A stretch of DNA of 59,016 nucleotides from Methylibium sp. (GTDB taxonomy: Bacteria > Pseudomonadota > Gammaproteobacteria > Burkholderiales > Burkholderiaceae_C), in assembly GCA_013824165.1 (NCBI GenBank), contig PNNH01000055.1, positions 1 through 59,016 of the forward strand, in the 5' to 3' direction. Below are positions 45,502-55,492 of the stretch, one piece after another. Position numbers and translations under genes: made by a program. Position 1 is the first letter of the stretch, and the number at the start of each line of letters is the position of its first letter. The notes below the pieces were generated by a model. It was not told the origin of the DNA. It saw only the letters and a list, made by a program, of their open reading frames with translations, and did no database searches.

Positions 45502-46269
45502 TCAGCCCCGATAGCCGAGGGCGGAAGATATCTGCGCAGCGGTGTCCTTGAGCCGGGCCATCCAGCTCTCCTCCAGACGGTCTGCCGGTGCGGAGATGGA
45601 CAGGCCGGCAATCAGCTTGCCCTGATCGTCGTAGATGCCTGCGGCCATGCAGCGCACGCCCAGCTCCAGTTCTTCGTCGTCACGGGCGACGCCGCGCTGA
45701 CGCACGGCCGACATCTCGCGCTCCAGCGCCGTCAGTTCGGTGATGCTGTTGCGGGTGTGGCCCGCCAGCCCGCTTCGCGTTGCGTAGGCGCGCACGCGCT
45801 GCGGGTCGTCCGCTGCAAGAAAGAGCTTGCCGACCGAAGTCAGATGCAGCGGTGCGCGGCCGCCGACCGCGCGCACCACCTGCATGCCAGAGCGCTCGCT
45901 GTAGGTGCGTTCGATATAGACGATCTCATCACCTTGCCGAACGGAAAGATTGACAGGCTGGTGGGTGAACTTGTGCAGTTCCCGCATGGGGCCGAGCGCT
46001 GCATCGCGCACATCGAGCCGCGCCTTGACCAGATTGCCCAGCTCTAGCATTCGCATGCCCAGCCTGTAGCTGCCGGCCTCCGGGCGGTCGACATAGCGGC
46101 CGATGGTCAGATCGTTGAGGATCCGGTGGGCGGTTGATGGGTGAAGCCCGGTGGTCTCGCTGATCTCCTTCAGGGAGACCGGGTCTTGATGACTGGCCAG
46201 CACGTCCAGCAAGGCAAATGCGCGTTCCAGGACTTGAATGGCGGGGGTCGCATTCTCTTTGCTCTTCAT
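45502..46269 (-). CDS. IclR family transcriptional regulator
   Basis: This encodes 255 aa. The winged helix-turn-helix covers about 10-75 (VSLKEISETTGLHPSTAHRILNDL), and the effector domain follows (about 80-250; VYIERTYSERSGMQVVRAVG, LHLTSVGKLFLA, ELELGVRCMAAGIYDDQGKL). It is not adjacent to a divergent metabolic gene: upstream is the end of hpnE, and downstream it converges with pbpG. The target is therefore unknown. Confidence 0.92.
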   Translation of the reverse strand: MKSKENATPAIQVLERAFALLDVLASHQDPVSLKEISETTGLHPSTAHRILNDLTIGRYVDRPEAGSYRLGMRMLELGNLVKARLDVRDAALGPMRELHKFTHQPVNLSVRQGDEIVYIERTYSERSGMQVVRAVGGRAPLHLTSVGKLFLAADDPQRVRAYATRSGLAGHTRNSITELTALEREMSAVRQRGVARDDEELELGVRCMAAGIYDDQGKLIAGLSISAPADRLEESWMARLKDTAAQISSALGYRG

Positions 46270-46335
46270 GGCGACATTGTGCGCGAACTCTCAAATATTT
46301 TGCATCGCGAAAAGCGTAGGGTGCCTTGCCTGTTG

Positions 46336-47628
46336 TCACCAGGCAGCGCTGCGCGACAGGCTGTGCCCCAGTTGCGCGGCGGCAGCGTGACCTGAGCGCA
46401 CGGCGCCTTCGAGCGTTGCGGGGTAGGGGCCGTCCACATAGTCGCCCGCTGCCCAGAGGCCGGCTGCGAGCGCCTGATGCGGGCGCAGCAGTCCTGGCGT
46501 GCAAGCAAAGGTTGCGCGCTTCTCGGCCAAGGCCTTCAAGATCTGTGGCGGGCTGCTCCAGTCCAGGGCCAGGCTTGCCTGTGCCAGCGTGGCCTCCGCC
46601 GTGGCTTCCAGGCCGCGCTCCATCCACGCTGATGCGCCGCTGATGACAAAGGCGAATCGGCCCGGCGTCAGGCCAAGTTGGCCCAGATCGAAGGCGAACT
46701 GGGCGGGTGCCTCGTCGCTCTCGCGCAAGGCCATCATCGGTGCGGGCAGACGGCTGCCCAAGCTCTCCAGATAGACGGTGACGATGGGTTCGAAGCGCAG
46801 TGCGCTTGCGGTCGCCGCCCAGGCGGGCGCGACCGGCCCGGCCAGGCGTGCGGCCTCAACCGAACTGCAGGCCAGGATGACTCGATCGAACGGCTGGCCG
46901 TCCAGACTCCAGGCTCCGTTTTCCTGCGCTTGCAGCGCCTCGACCCGGTGGCCGAAGCGCAGTTCGCAGCCTCGCTGCTGCAACCACGCTTGCGCCGGCT
47001 GCGCCAGCAGCTCACTCAAGGGCAGCCGCGGCAGCAGTAAGTCCGAGGCACCGGGGCCGCGGAACAGCGCATCCTTCAGCACGCGCAGGAACACGGTCGC
47101 ACTGGCTTCGCGAGCCGGGGTGTTCAGCGCCGCGACGCACAAGGGTTCGATCAGATCGCGCATCAGCTGTGGCGGCAGGCTTCTGCACAGCTGCTGGACG
47201 CTGAGCGCGGTGTCGCACTTGAATCGCTGCAGGGCCCAGATCGTGCAGGTCTGAAGCAGGCGCATCCGCGCGGGCCAGGACCAGGCGCGGTTGCCCAACA
47301 CGGCTCGGGCGAAAGACAGCAGCGCCGGGCCTGGCGGGAGCCGAAGGGCACTGCCGTCGGGGTACTGAAGCGTCAGCGGCAGGCGAAGCAAGGCCTGGTC
47401 GAGGCTGACTCCGACTTCGCGCATGAGTGCCAGGGTCTCGACATAGGCGCCGATCAGAATGTGCTGACCGTTGTCGAACTGCGGGCTGGTGCCGAAGCTG
47501 CGCGCGCGGCCACCGAGTTGTGGCGACATCTCGAACAGGCTGACCTGCCAGCCGGCACGCCGCGCGGCAACGGCTGCAGCGATGCCGGCCCAGCCGCCGC
47601 CGACGACGGCCAGCGTTCCAGCGGTCAT
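46336..47628 (-). CDS. hpnE: hydroxysqualene dehydroxylase
   Basis: This encodes 430 aa, an FAD-dependent amine-oxidase-fold enzyme that reduces hydroxysqualene to squalene. It has the dinucleotide motif LAVVGGGWAGIAAAVAARRAG near the N-terminus, LFEMSPQLGGRARSF, NGQHILIGAY and the C-terminal AGDYVDGPYPATLEGAVRSG. It is the third gene of hpnCDE, with its start overlapping the hpnD stop by 4 bases. No squalene-hopene cyclase gene is visible nearby. Confidence 0.92.
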   Translation of the reverse strand: MTAGTLAVVGGGWAGIAAAVAARRAGWQVSLFEMSPQLGGRARSFGTSPQFDNGQHILIGAYVETLALMREVGVSLDQALLRLPLTLQYPDGSALRLPPGPALLSFARAVLGNRAWSWPARMRLLQTCTIWALQRFKCDTALSVQQLCRSLPPQLMRDLIEPLCVAALNTPAREASATVFLRVLKDALFRGPGASDLLLPRLPLSELLAQPAQAWLQQRGCELRFGHRVEALQAQENGAWSLDGQPFDRVILACSSVEAARLAGPVAPAWAATASALRFEPIVTVYLESLGSRLPAPMMALRESDEAPAQFAFDLGQLGLTPGRFAFVISGASAWMERGLEATAEATLAQASLALDWSSPPQILKALAEKRATFACTPGLLRPHQALAAGLWAAGDYVDGPYPATLEGAVRSGHAAAAQLGHSLSRSAAW

Positions 47629-48473
47629 CGGCCGCGCCAGTTCGTGCGCATCGCGATCCACAGCTTGCGCAGCGGCGTCAGCGAGATGCGCTGGTGCAGC
47701 ACCTGGAACTGTTCGGCCTCGATCTCGCGCAGCAGGGCGCGATAGATGTTGGCCATCATCAGCCCGGGCTTTTGCGCCTGTCGGTCAGCCTCAGGCAGCA
47801 GGGCTAGCGCTTCGTCGTAGAGGCGGTGTGCGCGCTCGGCCTGGAATGTCATCAGCGCAGTGAATCGCTCGCTATAGCCCCAGGGGCTTTGGCGCTTCAG
47901 GATCTCGTGGGCCTTGACGTCGAACTGCTGAAGCTCCGAGACGGGCAGGTAGATCCGGCCACGGCGGGCATCGTCGCCCACATCGCGAATGATGTTGGTC
48001 AGCTGCATGGCCAAGCCGAGCTTGTGGGCGAAGGCGGTCGTGGCGGGATCGCTGCGCCCGAAGATATTGCTGGCGACTTCGCCGACGACTCCAGCCACCA
48101 GATGGCAATAGCGCGCAAGCCCGGGGAAGTCCAGATAGCGAGTCTGATCCAGGTCCATCTGGCAGCCATCGATCACGGCATTCAGATGCTCAAGCCTGAT
48201 CTCGAATGCCGCCGTGTGCGGCATCAGCGCCAGCATCACCGGATGGCTGGGCTGGCCGGCGAAGGCGGTCGCTGCCTCCTTGCGCCACCAGGCGAGCTTG
48301 GTAGCCGCAACGCCGCTGTCCTGCGTCTCGTCGACGACATCGTCCACTTCACGGCAGAAGGCGTAAAAGGCCGTGATGGCCGCGCGCCGCTGGGGCGGCA
48401 GAAACAGGAAAGCGTAATAGAAGCTCGATCCGCTTTGCGCTGCCTTGTCCTGGCAATACTGCTGCGGCGTCAC
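47625..48473 (-). CDS. hpnD: presqualene diphosphate synthase
   Basis: This encodes 282 aa from GTG 48473 (TPQQYCQDKAAQSGSSFYYA). It joins two farnesyl diphosphates to presqualene diphosphate. The Asp-rich motifs of head-to-head prenyl synthases are AFCREVDDVVDE and IIRDVGDDARRGRIYLP. The GTG overlaps the stop of hpnC by 4 bases, so the upstream in-frame stretch is only antisense-like extension within hpnC. Confidence 0.93.
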   Translation of the reverse strand: MTPQQYCQDKAAQSGSSFYYAFLFLPPQRRAAITAFYAFCREVDDVVDETQDSGVAATKLAWWRKEAATAFAGQPSHPVMLALMPHTAAFEIRLEHLNAVIDGCQMDLDQTRYLDFPGLARYCHLVAGVVGEVASNIFGRSDPATTAFAHKLGLAMQLTNIIRDVGDDARRGRIYLPVSELQQFDVKAHEILKRQSPWGYSERFTALMTFQAERAHRLYDEALALLPEADRQAQKPGLMMANIYRALLREIEAEQFQVLHQRISLTPLRKLWIAMRTNWRGR

Positions 48474-49333
48474 GGCGCCTCCGCGGCCGGCGAAACCAAG
48501 GGATCGGTGCTGCGCATGCGTGCAGCGTTCCAGAGCAGGGCGGGCAGGTCGAGCGCGCCGATCTGTGGGCGGCGCAAAAGGCTGGCGTGATCCATAGCCT
48601 TGATTCTCGCAAGAATGCGCAGGCCGCCCTGCACAACGAGCCGCAATTCCCAGCCAATCCGGCCCGGTAGTTGATGGACCAGCGGTGCGCCTTCGCGCAT
48701 CAGCCGCTCTGCCCATTCGCACAACTCGCACAGCGCAGCACGCGCTTCGGCGCTGTCGCGGCAGGCGGCGAAGTCCTCGGGCTGCACCTCGTGGCGGCTC
48801 AGGTCTTGCAGCGGCGCGTAAACGCGGCCGCGCGGGCCGTCGCGACTGACGTCCTGCCAGAAGTTGATGAGCTGAAGGCTGGTACAGATGGCGTCGGAGC
48901 GCCGCAGGGCCTGGGCATCGTCGACGCCATAGAGGTGCAGCAGCAGGCGACCGATCGGGTTGGCCGAGCGGCGACAGTAGTCGGCCAGCTCGGCCCGGTC
49001 CTGGTAACGTGTCTTTACGAGGTCCTGCTCGAAGGCGTCCAGCAGGTCTTCAAGAAGCTGCAGCGGCAGCCGATACTGAGCCATGGCTGTGCCCAAGGGA
49101 AGAAAGACCTGCTCGGCCCAGAGGGTGCTGGGGGCCCGGCCGATTGCGACGGCCTGCAAGTCGGCCCGGTAGCTGCGCAAGCTTTGCAGGCGCTCGCTGG
49201 CGTTGGCGCAGCCCTCGTCGGCAAGGTCATCTGCGGTGCGCGCGAAATGATAGATGGCAACGATCGGTGGCCGCAGCGCGGGCGGACACAGCCAGGAAGC
49301 CACAGGAAAGTTTTCGTAGTGCTCTATGCTCAC
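48470..49333 (-). CDS. hpnC: hydroxysqualene synthase
   Basis: This encodes 287 aa from GTG 49333 (SIEHYENFPVASWLCP). It converts presqualene diphosphate to hydroxysqualene. HpnC-type features are YENFPVASWLCPPALRPPI, YHFARTADDLADEG and LQLINFWQDVSRDGPRGRVY. It is the first gene of the operon hpnC-hpnD-hpnE, the bacterial three-step route to squalene. It diverges from the RND efflux genes. Confidence 0.93.
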   Translation of the reverse strand: MSIEHYENFPVASWLCPPALRPPIVAIYHFARTADDLADEGCANASERLQSLRSYRADLQAVAIGRAPSTLWAEQVFLPLGTAMAQYRLPLQLLEDLLDAFEQDLVKTRYQDRAELADYCRRSANPIGRLLLHLYGVDDAQALRRSDAICTSLQLINFWQDVSRDGPRGRVYAPLQDLSRHEVQPEDFAACRDSAEARAALCELCEWAERLMREGAPLVHQLPGRIGWELRLVVQGGLRILARIKAMDHASLLRRPQIGALDLPALLWNAARMRSTDPLVSPAAEAP

Positions 49334-49444
49334 ACCGTCATTGTGTGCGCAGTTCGATGGCTGTCTGCCGGGTGTCGGAGTGACAAGGACTTGTTGCAGC
49401 GGGCGCCACCGGCGATTGACAGTCACAGGGTCGCTAAATACATT

Positions 49445-49458
49445 ACTGACCAGTCAGT
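49445..49458. promoter_or_regulatory. TetR-type operator before the efflux genes
   Basis: ACTGAC (49445-49450) and GTCAGT (49453-49458) form an inverted repeat around CA, followed by a further CAGT repeat. Such sites near RND efflux operons are usually bound by TetR-type repressors. None is encoded in the window. Confidence 0.5.
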
Positions 49459-49540
49459 CAGTTAGTTGTGATCGATCGGCTTTTTCTCGAGGACACTTCC
49501 CTGGTGCAGCTCGGAGCCGCGATCCGAAACGAGGTTGTTC

Positions 49541-50668
49541 ATGCCCACTTTCTCTTATCAGCCCCGTTGGGCTTTGATGCCCATGCTGGTGCTCGCCGCG
49601 GGCCTGACGGCGTGCAGCAAGCCGGCCCCCGAGCCTGATCCCGAACGTGCGGTGCGCACTGTGGTGGTGGCCGGCGAGAGCGCTGGCCACACCTTGGAGT
49701 TCGCAGCCGATCTGCGGGCCCGCACGGAGTCGCGGCTGTCGTTCCGCGTCGGCGGGAAGTTGGTGGAGCGGCGCGTGGGGCTGGGCGATGTGGTCAAGCC
49801 TGGTCAGGTGCTTGCCCGCCTGGACGCGCGGGACCTGCTGCTGGCTCAGGATGCTGCGCGGGCCGGAATGCAGGCGGCGCGCGTGAATCGTGATCAGGCA
49901 GGTGCCGACTACAAGCGCTTCATTGACCTGCACAAGCAGGGCTTCATCAGCGCGGCTGAGTTGGAGCGGCGCGACGCTGCGTTCAAGGCAGCGCAGGCGC
50001 AGTTGGACCAGGCCAAGGCGCAGGCCGACGCGCAGCTGAATCAGGCCTCGTACACGACGCTTGTGGCCGACGCGGCGGGAGTGGTGACCGGCGTCGATGC
50101 CGAGCCAGGCATGGTGGTGGGGGCCGGGACACCGGTGGTGCGTATCGCCCATGAGGGGCCCAAGGACATCGTCTTTTCGGTGCCCGAGCACTTGATTGCC
50201 AAGCTGCGCGCCGCTGCCAGTGAGCCGGGTGCCTTGACGGTCCGGATGTGGGGCGAGGGGCAGGAGAACTTGCCGGCCAAGTTGCGTGAAGTGTCCGCGG
50301 CAGCCGATCCGGTGACGCGGACATTTCTGGTTAAGGCCGAAGCAGGCCGCCTGGATGCGCGGCTGGGTCAAACTGCAAGCGTCAGCCTCGTGCTGCCCAA
50401 ACAGGCGCAGGCGATCAAGCTGCCGCTCAGTTCGGTGCTGGAGCAACAGGGCAAGAGCTCGGTCTGGCTGCTGGACAGCAAGAGCATGACCGTCAAGCTG
50501 CAGCCCGTGACGATAGGTGGCGCTGATGGCAATGAGGTGCTTATCGCTGCCGGGCTGGCTCCTGGGCAGGAGGTGGTCACGGCCGGGGTCCATGTTTTGA
50601 CACCCGGTCAGAAGGTGCGGCGCTATGCCGCAACGATGCCCCAGTCCGCCAGTGCGGCTTCCCGCTGA
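49541..50668 (+). CDS. RND efflux periplasmic adaptor (lipoprotein)
   Basis: This encodes 375 aa from ATG 49541. The N-terminus is a lipoprotein signal with lipobox LAAGLTAC near residue 24, so it is anchored to the inner membrane. Barrel-sandwich (lipoyl-like) halves lie around GGKLVERRVGLGDVVKPGQVLARLD and VVADAAGVVTGVDAEPGMVV; a helical hairpin is in between (DYKRFIDLHKQGFISAAELERRDAAF), then beta-barrel and membrane-proximal domains. It links the RND pump to an outer-membrane channel, which is not encoded here. The RND permease gene follows after 11 bases. Confidence 0.92.
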   Translation: MPTFSYQPRWALMPMLVLAAGLTACSKPAPEPDPERAVRTVVVAGESAGHTLEFAADLRARTESRLSFRVGGKLVERRVGLGDVVKPGQVLARLDARDLLLAQDAARAGMQAARVNRDQAGADYKRFIDLHKQGFISAAELERRDAAFKAAQAQLDQAKAQADAQLNQASYTTLVADAAGVVTGVDAEPGMVVGAGTPVVRIAHEGPKDIVFSVPEHLIAKLRAAASEPGALTVRMWGEGQENLPAKLREVSAAADPVTRTFLVKAEAGRLDARLGQTASVSLVLPKQAQAIKLPLSSVLEQQGKSSVWLLDSKSMTVKLQPVTIGGADGNEVLIAAGLAPGQEVVTAGVHVLTPGQKVRRYAATMPQSASAASR

Positions 50669-50679
50669 AAGGGCGCCGC

Positions 50680-53600
50680 ATGAGCAGCAGCAACACTAAC
50701 CACGCCGTTTCGCGCTTCAACGTATCGCGCTGGGCGCTTGAGCATCCGGCGCTGACGCGCTACCTGATGGTTGTGCTGATGGTGATGGGCTTTGCCGCCT
50801 ACTTTCAGCTCGGCCAGGACGAGGACCCGCCGTTCACGTTCCGCGCCATGGTGGTGACGGCCTACTGGCCCGGAGCGACCGCCCAGCAAATGGCTGAGCA
50901 GGTGACGGACAAGATCGAGAAGACGCTTCAGGAAGTGCCGCATGCGGACAAGATCCGCTCCTACACCAAGCCCGGTGAGTCGCTGACGATTCTTCAGATC
51001 GCCGATAACTCCCGACCCGATGAGGTTCCGGACGTTTGGTACCAGGTTCGCAAGAAGCTCGGCGACATGCGCCACACGCTGCCGCAGGGTGTCATCGGCC
51101 CGGCCTTCAATGACGAGTTTGGCGACGTCTACGGCTCGATCTTTGCGCTCTCCGGCGATGGCTACAGCCGCGAGGAGCTGCGTGAGTATGCCGAGCGGGT
51201 GCGGGGCCAAATGCTCAAGGTTCGCAATGTTGCGAAGGTAGAGATCTTCGGTGTCCAGCCGGAGAAGCTGTTCATCGAGATTTCGCAGAAGCGCTTGGCC
51301 GAGTTGGGCCTGGATTTCAACCAGATCATCGCGCAGTTGGGCGCCCAGAACGCGGTTGAAGGCGCGGGCGTGCTGAATGCCGAAAGCGGCAATCTGCAGG
51401 TGCGGGTTCAGGGGCAGCTGAACTCGGTGCAAGCGCTGGAGTCTTTCCCGATCCGCGCGGTCAATCCGAGCACCGGGCAGGCCAGCAGCCTGCGGCTGAG
51501 CGACATCGCACAGATCAAGCGCGACTACGCCGACCCGCCGGGTGTCATGGTTCGCCATCAAGGCAAGGACGTGCTGGCTCTTGGCGTGTCGATGGCCAAG
51601 GGCGGTGACATCATCGCGCTGGGCAAGGCCCTGAGAGCCACGACAGCGCAGATTCAGCAGGGCCTACCAGTTGGGCTTGAGCTTTCGCAGGTGCAGGACC
51701 AGCCGCAGGCCGTGGCCCGCTCGGTCAATGAGTTCGTCCAGGTGCTGATCGAGGCGGTGGTGATCGTGCTCGGCGTCAGCTTTATTGCGCTCGGGCTGCA
51801 TACCCGGCCGTTGCGCATCGACATCTGGCCGGGCCTTGTGGTGGCGATCACGATCCCGCTGGTGCTGGCAATCACCTTCGTGACGATGTTCTACTGGGGA
51901 GTGGGGCTGCACAAGATCTCGCTAGGCTCTCTGATCATTGCGCTGGGTCTGTTGGTCGATGACGCCATCATCGCGGTGGAGATGATGGTGCGTAAGCTCG
52001 AAGAGGGCTACGACAAGATGCATGCCGCCACTTTCGCCTATGACGCGACGGCCATGCCCATGCTCACCGGCACCTTGATCACCGCGGTGGGCTTCCTCCC
52101 CATCGGCATGGCCAAGTCCATGACCGGCGAGTACACCTTTGCGATCTTCGCCGTGACTGCTGCGGCGCTGATGATCTCGTGGGTGGTGTCGGTCTACTTC
52201 GTTCCCTATCTGGGCGCCTTGCTGCTTCGCACTCACGCAGCCAAGCCGGGCGAATCGCATGAGTTGTTCGACACGCCGTTCTACAACCGCTTCCGCAGCT
52301 TGGTGCGCTGGTGCGTGGAGAACCGCTGGAAGACGATAGGCTTTACCGTCCTGGTGTTTGTGCTCGGCCTGGTGGGCATGTCGAGAGTGCAGCAGCAGTT
52401 CTTTCCGGATTCCAGTCGCCCTGAGGTCCTGGTTGACTTGTGGCTGCCAGAGGGCTCGACCATCCAGCAGAGCAAGGCGCTGGTCGAGCGCTTTGAATCG
52501 CGCATCGCCAACGATGCGGGCGTGCAGACGGTGACCAGTTGGGTGGGCAGCGGCGTGCCGCGCTTCTATTTGCCTCTGGATCAGATCTTCCCTCAGTCCA
52601 ACGTCAGCCAGATCATCGTGCTGCCCAAGGACCTCACGGAACGCGAGCGACTGCGCAAGGCGCTGCCTGCGATTCTTGCGAGCGAGTTTCCCGAGGCGCG
52701 CGGTCGGGTCAAGCTGCTCCCGAATGGGCCGCCTGTGCCCTACCCAGTGCAGTTCCGCGTCATCGGCGAGAACCCCAAGGAAGTGCGCCGCTGGGCTGAT
52801 GAGGTCAAGGAAGTGCTGCGGGCCAATCCGAGCATGCGCGGTGTCAACGACAACTGGAATGAGTCGATCAAGGCGCTGCGTCTGGATGTCGACCAGGACA
52901 AGGCGCGCGCGCTTGGCGTCAGCAGCCAGAGCATTGCGCAGGCCTCGCGCACCATCCTGTCGGGCACAACGATCGGGCAGTACCGGGAAGGTGACAAGCT
53001 GATCGATATCGTGCTGCGTCAGCCGATCGAGGAGCGTTCAGCGATCACCGATCTGGGCAGTGCCTATTTGCCGACCGCCAGCGGGCGCAGCATTCCGCTC
53101 ACGCAGATTGCGAAGATCGGCTTCGAGTGGGAGCCTGGCGTGCTGTGGCGCGAGGGCCGAAGCTATGCGGTGACGGTGCAGGGCGACGTTGTCGACGGTG
53201 TGCAGGGCGCGACCGTGACGACGCAGATCTGGCCTGCGCTCAAGGAGATGCAGACCAAGATGCCGCAGGGGTACCGCATCGAAGTGGCCGGCGCGGTGGA
53301 GGAAAGCAGCAAGGGCCAGGGCTCGATTGCAGCCGGTGTGCCGATGATGCTGTTCCTGACCTTCACCTTGCTGATGCTTCAGCTGCACAGCTTCTCGCGT
53401 GCCATGCTGGTGTTCCTGACAGGGCCACTGGGAATCGCCGGTGTAGCCGGAGCTTTGCTGCTGTTGAATCGCCCGTTTGGCTTTGTCGCCTTGCTCGGAG
53501 TGATCGCGCTGATGGGCATGATCATGCGCAACTCGGTGATCCTGATAGATCAGATCGAGCAGGACAGGGCGCGTGGTGTGCCGGCCTGGTCGGCCATCGT

Positions 53601-53817
53601 CGAAGCCGCGGTGCGGCGCTTCCGGCCCATCGTGCTGACGGCGGCCGCCGCCGTGCTGGCGATGATTCCGCTGTCGCGCTCGGTGTTCTGGGGGCCGATG
53701 GCTGTCGCCATCATGGGCGGACTGATCGTCGCTACCGCACTGACCCTGCTTGCCTTGCCGGCGATGTACGCGGCGTGGTTCCGCATCAAACGGCCCACGG
53801 GTCACTCGCGGTTTTGA
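50680..53817 (+). CDS. RND family efflux permease
   Basis: This encodes 1045 aa with the HAE1-type layout: 12 membrane helices, large periplasmic loops after helices 1 and 7. VVVTAYWPGATAQQMAEQVTDKIE is the porter-domain opening, and IALGLLVDDAIIAVEMMVRKLEEG in helix 4 carries the Asp-Asp pair for proton relay. ALLGVIALMGMIMRNSVILIDQIEQD is in the second half. It exports drugs or other hydrophobic compounds with the adaptor upstream. The substrate is unknown. Confidence 0.94.
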   Translation: MSSSNTNHAVSRFNVSRWALEHPALTRYLMVVLMVMGFAAYFQLGQDEDPPFTFRAMVVTAYWPGATAQQMAEQVTDKIEKTLQEVPHADKIRSYTKPGESLTILQIADNSRPDEVPDVWYQVRKKLGDMRHTLPQGVIGPAFNDEFGDVYGSIFALSGDGYSREELREYAERVRGQMLKVRNVAKVEIFGVQPEKLFIEISQKRLAELGLDFNQIIAQLGAQNAVEGAGVLNAESGNLQVRVQGQLNSVQALESFPIRAVNPSTGQASSLRLSDIAQIKRDYADPPGVMVRHQGKDVLALGVSMAKGGDIIALGKALRATTAQIQQGLPVGLELSQVQDQPQAVARSVNEFVQVLIEAVVIVLGVSFIALGLHTRPLRIDIWPGLVVAITIPLVLAITFVTMFYWGVGLHKISLGSLIIALGLLVDDAIIAVEMMVRKLEEGYDKMHAATFAYDATAMPMLTGTLITAVGFLPIGMAKSMTGEYTFAIFAVTAAALMISWVVSVYFVPYLGALLLRTHAAKPGESHELFDTPFYNRFRSLVRWCVENRWKTIGFTVLVFVLGLVGMSRVQQQFFPDSSRPEVLVDLWLPEGSTIQQSKALVERFESRIANDAGVQTVTSWVGSGVPRFYLPLDQIFPQSNVSQIIVLPKDLTERERLRKALPAILASEFPEARGRVKLLPNGPPVPYPVQFRVIGENPKEVRRWADEVKEVLRANPSMRGVNDNWNESIKALRLDVDQDKARALGVSSQSIAQASRTILSGTTIGQYREGDKLIDIVLRQPIEERSAITDLGSAYLPTASGRSIPLTQIAKIGFEWEPGVLWREGRSYAVTVQGDVVDGVQGATVTTQIWPALKEMQTKMPQGYRIEVAGAVEESSKGQGSIAAGVPMMLFLTFTLLMLQLHSFSRAMLVFLTGPLGIAGVAGALLLLNRPFGFVALLGVIALMGMIMRNSVILIDQIEQDRARGVPAWSAIVEAAVRRFRPIVLTAAAAVLAMIPLSRSVFWGPMAVAIMGGLIVATALTLLALPAMYAAWFRIKRPTGHSRF

Positions 53818-53829
53818 TCCACTGAAGCT

Positions 53830-53864
53830 GCCGTCCCGCGGGTTTTCTCCGGGGCGGCGTTTTT
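53830..53864 (+). terminator. intrinsic terminator after the RND permease gene
   Basis: GCCGTCCC (53830-53837) pairs with GGGGCGGC (53851-53858, one G-T pair), followed by a GTTTTT tail. Confidence 0.7.
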
Positions 53865-53951
53865 GGGCTTCCCAGTGGATACAATCACCGGTTTGCCGAA
53901 ATGCCTCAGGGCTGCGGCGGTGCTTGCACCGAGGCAGTGCTGATTCCACTC

Positions 53952-54038
53952 GCGCGGGTGGCGAAATTGGTAGACGCACCAGGTTTAGGTCCTGACGCCT
54001 TCACGGGCGTGCCGGTTCGAGTCCGGCCCCGCGCACCA
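53952..54038 (+). tRNA. tRNA-Leu(UAG)
   Basis: The 87-nt gene begins GCGCGGG, pairs with CCCGCGC at 54028-54034 and ends with encoded CCA (54036-54038). The anticodon TAG lies at 53986-53988 in the loop TTTAGGT. The T arm GGTTCGAGTCC and a long variable arm fit tRNA-Leu. It is followed by tig after 23 bases. Confidence 0.95.
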
Positions 54039-54061
54039 GATAACTTTGTTCAGAGTCAACT

Positions 54062-55375
54062 ATGGCTGTCACCGTCGAAACCCTCGAAAAGCTCGAACGC
54101 CGCATCACGCTCACGCTGGCGGCCGCTGACATCAACAGCGAAGTCGAGAACCGTCTCAAGAAGCTGGCACGCACCGTCAAGGCCGACGGCTTCCGCCCCG
54201 GCAAGGTGCCGATGAGCGTTGTCGCTCAGCGCTACGGCTACTCGGTTCAGTACGAAGTGATGAACGACAAGCTGGGCGAGGCCTTCAGCGTCGCGGCCAA
54301 TGAGGCCAAGCTACGCGTGGCCGGCGTGCCCAGCATTGCCCAGAAGGATGTTGCCGCCGAGGGCGAGATGGCCTTCGACGCGACCTTTGAGGTCTACCCC
54401 GAAGTCAAGCTTGGCGACCTGTCAACTGCGCAAGTCGAGCGCGTGGCCAGCGATGTCACCGACGAAGCCATCGACAAGACGGTAGAGATCCTGCGCAAGC
54501 AGCGCCGCAGCTTCGCCCAGCGCGCAGCTGCCGATGCAGCGGTGGACGGCGACCGGGTGTCGATTGACTTCGAAGGCAAGATCGACGGCGAGCCCTTCGC
54601 CGGAGGCAAGGCTGAAGGCTTCCAGTTCATTCTGGGCGAAGGCCAGATGCTTGAGGCCTTCGAGAAGGCCGTGCGCGGCATGAAGTCGGGTGAGTCCAAG
54701 ACCTTCCCGCTGGCCTTCCCTGAGGACTATCACGGCAAGGACGTGGCAGGTAAGGAAGCCGACTTCCTGGTGACGGTGAAGAAGATTGAGGCACAGCATC
54801 TGCCGGAAGTGAACGAGGCCTTTGCCAAGTCGCTGGGCATCAAGGAAGCATCGATCGAAGCGCTGCGCGCTGACATCAAGAAGAACCTCGAGCGCGAGGT
54901 CAAGTTTCGCGTGCTGGCCCGCAACAAGGGCGCCGTGATGGACGCGCTGGTGGCGGTTGCCGAACTGGACGTGCCCAAGGCCCTGGTCAATGGCGAGACC
55001 GAGCGCATGGTGGCGGCCGCCCGTGAGGACCTGAAGAAGCGTGGCGTCAAGGATGCCGACAAGGCGCCGATCCCTGCCGAGATCTTCCAGCCGCAAGCCG
55101 AGAAGCGTGTTCGTCTGGGCCTGGTGGTGGCGGAACTGGTGCGTACCAACAATCTGCAGGCCAAGCCAGAGCAACTGCAGGCTCACATCGAAGAGCTGTC
55201 GCAGAGCTACGAGAAGCCGGCCGAAGTGGTGCGCTGGTACTTGAGCGATCGCGAGCGCCTGGCCGAGGTCGAGGCCGTGGTGATCGAAAACAACGTCACC
55301 GACTTCGTGCTGGCCAAGGCCAAGGTGGTCGACAAGAGCCTGCCGTTTGACGAGTTGATGGCAGCTGCCGGCTGA
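54062..55375 (+). CDS. tig: trigger factor
   Basis: This encodes 437 aa. The ribosome-bound chaperone receives nascent chains. The N-terminal ribosome-binding domain contains the signature [12 protein letters not shown] (about 42-53). The FKBP-type prolyl isomerase domain is at about 160-245 ([37 protein letters not shown]). The C-terminal helical arms follow. It heads the order tig-clpP-clpX-lon, a widely conserved quality-control block. Confidence 0.97.
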   Translation: MAVTVETLEKLERRITLTLAAADINSEVENRLKKLARTVKADGFRPGKVPMSVVAQRYGYSVQYEVMNDKLGEAFSVAANEAKLRVAGVPSIAQKDVAAEGEMAFDATFEVYPEVKLGDLSTAQVERVASDVTDEAIDKTVEILRKQRRSFAQRAAADAAVDGDRVSIDFEGKIDGEPFAGGKAEGFQFILGEGQMLEAFEKAVRGMKSGESKTFPLAFPEDYHGKDVAGKEADFLVTVKKIEAQHLPEVNEAFAKSLGIKEASIEALRADIKKNLEREVKFRVLARNKGAVMDALVAVAELDVPKALVNGETERMVAAAREDLKKRGVKDADKAPIPAEIFQPQAEKRVRLGLVVAELVRTNNLQAKPEQLQAHIEELSQSYEKPAEVVRWYLSDRERLAEVEAVVIENNVTDFVLAKAKVVDKSLPFDELMAAAG

Positions 55376-55492
55376 TCGCTAACCCGATAGCCTCTCAAGG
55401 GCGCCGCGCCGCGAGGCCGGCGCCCTTGCCGTTTCCGGCAGGGCTATGGCGCCCGCTACATAATCAAGACTCTCACGCACAACGAGGAATTC

